Assembly: GCA_963989245.1 (NCBI GenBank)
Contig: OZ022348.1
Span: 32,607,454 to 32,671,453 of the forward strand
Direction of reading: 5' to 3'
Origin: Nansenia antarctica
Taxonomy: Eukaryota > Chordata > Actinopteri > Argentiniformes > Microstomatidae
Length of the DNA stretch: 64,000 nt
Shown: one piece after another, positions 61,909 to 64,000 of the stretch
Layout: every line of letters starts with the position of its first letter
Position numbering within the stretch: the first letter of the stretch is position 1
Position numbers and translations under genes: made by a program
Notes under the pieces: generated by a model
Told to the model about the DNA's origin: nothing
The model's input: the letters and a program-made list of their open reading frames with translations, nothing else
The model's database searches: none

Positions 61909-63484
61909 CTTCAGAGTAAAGATGAAACACTAATGTCTCTCTCTCTCTCTCTCTGTCTCTCTCTCACTTCAGAGTAAAGATGAAACACTAATGTCTCTCT
62001 CTCTCTCTCTCTCTCCAGAGTAAAGATGGAAAGACCCCTCTCCACATGACGGCCATCCATGGAAGGTTCTCCAGATCTCAAGCTGTCATCCAGAGTGGTG
62101 AGTCATCAACAAGCTTGTAACCGTCTATTGGGGATCCAAATACCTTGTTGTTCGAGATTGTTGATTTTGAATGATACTTCATCATTGGATCTGTCAGCCT
62201 CCATGTCTCGTGTTTTATTTGCTGGTCTTACCGCAGCCAAAAAGATGTTAGCATTACGATGGAACCCTCCACATACTCTTACGCGTAAACAATGGCTTCT
62301 GTCTTTCCTGGACATACTATACATGGAACAATCTATAGCCAGAATACATGGAGCTAAAGAAAGGACAATTCAAACATGGACCTCTGCAATACAAAAGATA
62401 AAAGAGTTGATGGAGTTGACTGTGTTTGTAGGCTGTGTTGTATGTGAATGTAACCTGTAATTGTTGTACTATTATGATTTTATGATATACCAAATATAGT
62501 GTAATGAAGAACTATGGGGGGGGGGGGGGGGGGTGGGTGGAAGGGATGTTATCGCCATGGGGGGGGGGGGGGGGGGGGGGGTGGAAGGGATGTTATCGCC
62601 ATGGGGGGGGGGGGGGGGGTATTCGTGTGTTTATAGTGGGGGGGGGGGGAATCAGGACAGACACTTATTTAGTTTGGTGTTATAATTGTGAGTTTTTCAT
62701 GTGTACTGTTTTGTAATAAATAATTGATTACCCCCAAAAAAACAAGCTTGTAACCGTACAGACATTTCCAGTATATACCGTGTGTTAGGGTTAGGGTATA
62801 TAATGTGTGTTCGGGTTAGGGTATATACTGTGTGTTAGGGTTAGGGTATATAATGTGTGTTAGGGTTAGGGTATATACTGTGTGTTAGGGTATATACTGT
62901 GTGTTAGGGTATATACCGTGTGTTAGGGTTAGGGTATATACCGTGTGTTAGGGTTAGGGTATACACTGTGTTTAGTCTGGCTGTGACGTATGGAGTGAGA
63001 GAGTTGAAGGTGTTTGCTTGGTGTCTCTCTAGGCGCTGAGATCGACTGTGAAGATAAGAACGGCAACACGCCCCTGCACATCGCAGCTCGATACGGCCAC
63101 GAGCTCCTCATCAACACACTCATCACTAACGGAGCTGACACAGCTAAGTGAGTGCCCCCCCCTCCTCCTCCCACTGTGTCCAGGCTGGCTCAGGAACACC
63201 TCAACATGCAGACTGGTCAATTCACTAGGGGGGGAAATCAGACACCCAAATTGATGGAATCCCATGGAATAACGTGCAGGCGTCTGTTGTTGCACCTCTG
63301 GTCATGGGCTGCTTTAACTCTCGATTAACGATGCATCATTGGGTGGGTGTGGGGGTGTGGGTTGATGACGCTGTAATACTAACTGTGTTCCGGGTTAACA
63401 GACGAGGAGTTCACGGGATGTTCCCGCTGCACCTGGCTGCCCTCAGCGGCTTCTCCGACTGCTGCCGCAAGCTCCTGTCCTCAG
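38374..63484 (+). CDS. ankrd28: ANKRD28-like protein (PP6 regulatory ankyrin repeat subunit A), 5' part of gene
   Basis: Eleven coding exons: 38374-38400, 51308-51391, 52249-52327, 52665-52735, 53392-53592, 54327-54414, 58886-59028, 61449-61661, 62019-62097, 63033-63147 and 63402-63484. They join in frame to 394 codons plus one base with no stop and continue past the window. The protein starts MVVLKIRDQ and carries eleven ankyrin repeats (TPLH-type cores). In mammals this cytosolic protein is a scaffold subunit of protein phosphatase 6 and also binds DOCK180-p130Cas. Phrases such as 'INEPNAYGNTPLHVACYNGQ' and 'GMFPLHLAALSGFSDCCRKL' fit ANKRD28 better than paralogues ANKRD44 or ANKRD52 by memory. 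Teleosts often keep two copies; a/b cannot be told. All boundaries are GT/AG. Confidence 0.93.
41140..41345. repeat. ~52-bp tandem repeat, four copies
   Basis: Unit contains gatacagttgatcataggg, ttaagtcccataaggcactg and cagagggctgca. Copies vary by small deletions. Lies in ankrd28 intron 1. Confidence 0.88.
41887..42790. repeat. 0.9-kb GC-rich minisatellite (ctgccaggctcctcctcc)
   Basis: About 45 units of 16-22 bp built from CTGCCAGGCTCCTCC with extra CTC, CCTG or TCC triplets. Because most units are multiples of three or combine to such, long frames stay open on both strands. They are compositional and not genes. It is strand-asymmetric (C-rich on +), so it may form G-rich structures on the other strand. 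Confidence 0.95.
43012..43260. mobile_element. fragment of a hAT-like element
   Basis: 'ctagggatgctccgatctgg' followed by repeated 'ccgatacc / accgat' motifs looks like the terminal region of a fish hAT transposon. The partner end was not found, so it is truncated or rearranged. Confidence 0.45.
43673..44991. mobile_element. non-autonomous hAT element
   Basis: 1319 bp. Terminal inverted repeats tagggatggacggtttttcg / reverse complement at the right end, 8-bp duplication ctgcatag (43665-43672 and 44992-44999), and subterminal 'accgaaaaccgcggttt' on both sides. No transposase frame. 44030-44175 contains what looks like an older LINE/SINE tail ('aatgcgctataaaatgtgat', 'caatcaatcaaactttattt'). 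Confidence 0.9.
45020..45095. repeat. (CA)n microsatellite
   Basis: Two CA runs separated by 'ctctcacaggta', directly before the LINE. Confidence 0.9.
45100..47034 (+). mobile_element. 5'-truncated non-LTR retrotransposon (L2/Rex-like LINE)
   Basis: Contains the reverse transcriptase and C-terminal part of ORF2 but no endonuclease, then a 3' untranslated region and a (TCTA)n tail at 47005-47034. The tail type and RT motifs suit fish L2/CR1-related LINEs; exact clade not decided. Confidence 0.88.
45106..46599 (+). pseudogene. LINE reverse transcriptase, truncated and frameshifted
   Basis: The frame encodes RT fingers and palm with 'LLFVDFSSAFNTI' (motif A), 'GSPQGCVLSPILYNLY' (motif B) and FSDD in 'YIVKFSDDTTVVG' (motif C; F/YADD is usual), then thumb and C-terminal region. 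After 'RITGAP' the frame is lost. The C-run at 46457-46463 has seven Cs, against six in the related copy at 59527-59532, which keeps the expected frame 'GAPLPSLEELYNTRCLRKA'. The N-terminal endonuclease is missing because of 5' truncation, so the copy is dead. Confidence 0.9.
47190..47490. mobile_element. fold-back element (long inverted repeat)
   Basis: Left arm 'tatttagtgatcgttaaact ... gtagcgtagttctaggctg' and right arm 'cagcctagaactacgctac ... agtttaacgatcactaaata' are ~110-bp complements, separated by ~80 bp. Probably a MITE. Target duplication not resolved. Confidence 0.85.
47491..49299. other. intronic repeats of uncertain class
   Basis: No exon seen. 48150-48250 shares 'gcgctcaaaac' and 'gacgtaatttca' with the element starting at 54444. 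49015-49110 has 'ggaagtgaaggtgggg' duplicated and a 'gccccagcgccctctatcgg' end typical of fish DNA elements. Confidence 0.4.
49300..50020. mobile_element. non-autonomous hAT-like element
   Basis: Ends CAGTGTTTCCCCTA... / ...TAGGGGAAACACTG with ttact on both sides (49295-49299 and 50021-50025). A 5-bp duplication fits a hAT5-type family. Contains no transposase. Confidence 0.8.
50270..51112 (-). mobile_element. truncated hAT element with BED finger
   Basis: 843 bp. Ends tagggctgtcccaaacga / ...gtcgtcccagcccta, with 8-bp duplication gcttactg (50262-50269 and 51113-51120). It keeps only the BED zinc-finger region of a transposase on the minus strand, plus (tagctagc)-rich sequence at 50500-50680. 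Confidence 0.9.
50791..51015 (-). pseudogene. BED-type zinc finger of a hAT transposase
   Basis: 'KVWEYFTKKENNVVVCKLC' followed by 'HLKRKHP' is a BED finger (C-x2-C ... H-x3-5-H). A good start codon (minus strand, about 51017) lies in a different frame from the finger, so a small indel separates them. No catalytic domain follows. Confidence 0.75.
51308..51391 (+). CDS. ankrd28: ankrd28 coding exon 2
   Basis: 28 codons, PALLKAIFNVDPDEV... to DVNVQ, between tttttcag and gtaact. N-terminal helix before repeat 1. Confidence 0.9.
52249..52327 (+). CDS. ankrd28: ankrd28 coding exon 3
   Basis: Ankyrin repeat 1, 'DNEKRTPLHAAAYLGDAEII'. Ends in phase 1 before gtgaag. Confidence 0.93.
52665..52735 (+). 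CDS. ankrd28: ankrd28 coding exon 4
   Basis: Start of ankyrin repeat 2, 'ARVNAKDNKWLTPLHRAVAS', ending SCSE before gtacat. Confidence 0.93.
52912..53303. mobile_element. 392-bp fold-back MITE in ankrd28 intron 4
   Basis: Two ~190-bp arms, nearly complementary over their whole length, meet at a ~15-bp centre near 53107 (tgatcgacagg). Ends CAGGGTTCGACAG / ...CCAACCCTG; flanks gcatt (52907-52911 and 53304-53308). The transcript would form a long hairpin 90 bases before the next exon. Confidence 0.9.
53392..53592 (+). CDS. ankrd28: ankrd28 coding exon 5
   Basis: 67 codons: the end of repeat 2, repeat 3 (QTPLHIAAANKAV) and repeat 4 (RTALHHAAFSGH). Donor gtaggc. Confidence 0.95.
54104..54275. repeat. 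(GT)n/G-rich minisatellite
   Basis: Twelve-base units tgtgtgtggggg and variants, 50 bases before exon 6. Frames here are artefacts. Confidence 0.92.
54327..54414 (+). CDS. ankrd28: ankrd28 coding exon 6
   Basis: 'MVRLLLSRGANINAFDKKD' through 'RRAIHWAAYM' (repeat 5). Phase 1 donor gtaacc. Confidence 0.95.
55277..56690 (-). mobile_element. L1-type LINE 3' fragment (minus strand)
   Basis: Carries the C-terminal part of an L1/Tx1-like ORF2 and a 3' untranslated end rich in A/T, inserted inside the hAT element. Confidence 0.8.
55824..56640 (-). pseudogene. C-terminal part of L1-type ORF2
   Basis: About 270 codons including 'KRWDSKGMVTIGHLYD', 'FFRYLQIRSFL', a Cys/His segment 'CTKCITEVGSFVHCVWTC' and the closing 'LLCILTFCARKNILLKW'. 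These are typical of the region after the reverse transcriptase in fish L1 elements. RT and endonuclease are absent, so this is a 5'-truncated dead copy. Confidence 0.85.
56805..56999 (+). pseudogene. hAT transposase C-terminal dimerisation domain remnant
   Basis: 'LSRVARRLLCIPATSVPSER' and 'VFSASGHILTPLRAQL' are the hATC signature. Only ~60 residues remain, ending at a stop. Confidence 0.9.
57557..58688. mobile_element. non-autonomous DNA element with ggcgcttttc termini
   Basis: Left end ggcgcttttccactaccacg, right end reverse complement gtc.aatagaaaagcgcc. Interior contains 'gccgggccgagcc' repeats near the left end. No transposase frame. The family was not assigned. Confidence 0.7.
58690..58823 (-). 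mobile_element. tRNA-derived SINE (minus strand)
   Basis: On the minus strand, ggcggcggtagcctagaggt (box A-like) and 'gaacggaaggtcgcccgcc' (box B-like) are followed by 'cccttgagcaaggcacctaa', a motif shared by many fish SINEs. It ends 60 bases before ankrd28 exon 7. Confidence 0.8.
58886..59028 (+). CDS. ankrd28: ankrd28 coding exon 7
   Basis: 'HIEVVKLLASHGAEVACKDK' and 'YTPLHAAASSGMISVVKYLL' (repeat 6), ending LGVD before gtgagt. Confidence 0.95.
59029..59255. repeat. 'ctgaccccctcc' minisatellite at an exon-intron border
   Basis: Twelve- to ten-base units of TGACCCC(C)(T/A)CC begin within ten bases of the exon 7 donor. Confidence 0.92.
59476..60075 (+). mobile_element. LINE 3' fragment, same family as 45-47 kb
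   Basis: Encodes the last ~75 residues of ORF2 in the uninterrupted frame (59500-59736, 'MRTAQKITGAPLPSLEELYN' onward, ending at TAG) and the shared 3' untranslated region through 'caatgacaataaagacc'. 5'-truncated. Confidence 0.9.
60134..60615. mobile_element. 482-bp MITE with cgtattttccggactataag termini
   Basis: Left end cgtatatttaccggagtata, right end reverse complement of cgtattttccggactataag. The flanking 4-bp gtac is repeated. This type is widespread in fish genomes. No coding capacity. Confidence 0.85.
60880..61380 (+). mobile_element. degraded LINE 3' end
   Basis: Translates with breaks to phrases such as LHWLPVEFRIDFKILLHVYK, typical of fish LINE ORF2 C-termini, and ends 'gcgctatacaaataaaagtt'. 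Contains a 42-bp tandem duplication (about 61030-61110, 'ttttgctagcatatcagccc'). Confidence 0.8.
61408..61442. repeat. (TC)n microsatellite forming the exon 8 polypyrimidine tract
   Basis: The TC run directly precedes the acceptor tcctccag of exon 8. Confidence 0.9.
61449..61661 (+). CDS. ankrd28: ankrd28 coding exon 8
   Basis: 71 codons, 'INEPNAYGNTPLHVACYNGQ' (repeat 7) and 'FAPLHFTAASRHGALCLELL' (repeat 8), ending DVNIK before gtgggc. Confidence 0.96.
61739..61784. repeat. (CA)n microsatellite
   Basis: About 22 CA units in intron 8. Confidence 0.95.
61830..62018 (+). repeat. (CT)n tract with duplicated splice-acceptor cassette
   Basis: Within a long CT run, 'acttcagagtaaagatgaaa' occurs twice (agtaaa starting 61915 and 61973), preceding the true exon at 62019, which starts agtaaagatgg. 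The copies mimic the acceptor and first nine bases of exon 9. Confidence 0.92.
62019..62097 (+). CDS. ankrd28: ankrd28 coding exon 9
   Basis: 'SKDGKTPLHMTAIHGRFSRS' (repeat 9) to VIQS plus one base, before gtgagt. It was chosen over the two upstream decoys because only it continues with the conserved sequence. Confidence 0.94.
62225..62460 (+). pseudogene. L1-type ORF2 C-terminal remnant
   Basis: About 75 codons matching the extreme C-terminus of fish L1 ORF2, ending in TAA at 62460. Sequence upstream within the insert is in broken frames. Confidence 0.8.
62516..62652 (+). repeat. poly(G) tracts with 'tggaagggatgttatcgcca' units
   Basis: Three to four G-runs of 10-22 bases separate two copies of the quoted unit. 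Assembly or sequencing of such runs is error-prone. Confidence 0.9.
62785..62965 (+). repeat. telomere-like ttaggg-containing minisatellite
   Basis: About eight units of 'gtgtgttagggttagggtat' + 'ata(c/a)(t/c)gt', some with only one ttaggg. Interstitial and intronic. Confidence 0.92.
63033..63147 (+). CDS. ankrd28: ankrd28 coding exon 10
   Basis: 'AEIDCEDKNGNTPLHIAARY' (repeat 10) to ADTA. It ends in phase 2 at ctaa/gtgagt, with the Lys codon completed by the next exon. Confidence 0.95.
63402..63484 (+). CDS. ankrd28: ankrd28 coding exon 11
   Basis: 'RGVHGMFPLHLAALSGFSDC' (repeat 11) to LLSS plus one base, then gtgagc. The gene continues beyond the window. Confidence 0.95.
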
Positions 63485-64000
63485 GTGAGCGCTCGGAGCG
63501 GCCCGCCTCAGCCTGCAGTCAATGACTGCCTTTACATGCACACCATATTTCGATTAAGGTCAATATTCGGGTTATTGTAATATTCCCGAATAAGGTGTTT
63601 ACATGCGCTGTAGCAACTGGAATATTCAGTTTACACTAGGGCTGGGTTAAAAAAAAATCGATTTCCCGATTCTGAATCGATCTTCATTGAATGAGCGATT
63701 ATCGATTCATAAATCCCGAGATCGATCTTTCATGCATTTTCCTGCTTGCAGCTTCAACCCGCAACGAGATCTCGTGGCCAGATCTCACGCTACAATAATT
63801 TATCATATCTCACGCAACGAGAGGTCTCAACACTGTAAAATCTAAAAACATGGCGATGGCAGGGACACTCAAGTCACCACCAGGCTTAAAGGCAGATGTC
63901 TGGGTGCATTTTGCATGTACAAATTATGACGATAGAGATGAGCTGACGTGAAACATGGAAAAGCGGATCCGAAACAAGCCTCGCTGATAAAGACGTTTGG
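63485..64000 (+). other. ankrd28 intron 11 with DNA-element start
   Basis: 63637 onward ('tagggctgggttaaaaaaaa', then repeated 'atcgat' motifs) looks like the left end of a hAT-type element that runs out of the window; its other end is not visible. No exon seen. Confidence 0.5.

Larger units (their letters stand above)
62125..62741 (+). mobile_element. 5'-truncated L1-type insertion in ankrd28 intron 9
   Basis: 617 bp flanked by the 16-bp duplication acaagcttgtaaccgt (62109-62124 and 62742-62757) and ending in C5A6. It encodes the end of an L1-type ORF2 ('FAGLTAAKKMLALRWNPPHT', 'GAKERTIQTWTSAIQKIKEL'), with poly(G) runs in its 3' untranslated region. Confidence 0.93.

Overview
The window is vertebrate, almost certainly teleost fish, genomic DNA. 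It holds spliced exons with GT/AG boundaries, fish-type LTR retrotransposons, LINEs, hAT elements, a tRNA-derived SINE and abundant micro- and minisatellites. There are no bacterial operons, CRISPR arrays or plasmid functions. The only host gene I recognise is a fish ANKRD28 orthologue (regulatory ankyrin-repeat subunit A of protein phosphatase 6). It runs on the + strand from a 9-codon first coding exon at 38374-38400, across a 12.9 kb repeat-filled intron, through ten further coding exons to 63484, and continues beyond the window.

Bases 1-38 kb are dominated by mobile DNA. A 40-bp minisatellite inside an interspersed repeat (about 285-1700) is followed by a nearly intact endogenous retrovirus at 3117-16321. 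It has two 669-bp LTRs that look identical and a 4-bp target duplication (ATAT). Gag and pol are open and separated by one in-frame UAG; env has a single in-frame TAG. Its Pol carries an extra ~200-residue segment between protease and reverse transcriptase with two H-x-T motifs resembling a 2H phosphoesterase. Next is a young Ty3/Gypsy element (19254-23971, identical-looking 233-bp LTRs, 5-bp duplication GTTAT, one frameshift in integrase).

A minus-strand BEL/Pao-type element follows (24104-31791, 1112-bp LTRs, 5-bp duplication ATTAG, tRNA-Tyr primer site). Its single open frame encodes Gag plus aspartic protease, but reverse transcriptase, RNase H and integrase are absent. In their place is a basic segment ending in the motif HFIMPVVSARSSRVIKTP, which I know from KMT2A/KMT2B (trithorax-family) proteins. 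This looks like capture of a host chromatin-regulator fragment by a retrotransposon. A 1657-bp hAT element later inserted into one of its LTRs. Downstream is a three-exon, apparently intact FLYWCH/MULE transposase gene on the minus strand (32929-35241).

From 38 kb on, the ankrd28 introns hold most of the remaining repeats: a 0.9-kb GC-rich minisatellite, several hAT elements with 5- or 8-bp target duplications (some nested), 5'-truncated LINEs (an L2/Rex-like element at 45-47 kb with a degraded second copy at 59.5 kb), L1-type fragments (one with a 16-bp target duplication), two long fold-back elements, and a duplicated 3' splice-site cassette in front of one exon. Assignments rest on motifs, reading frames and terminal repeats read by eye; no database search was possible.
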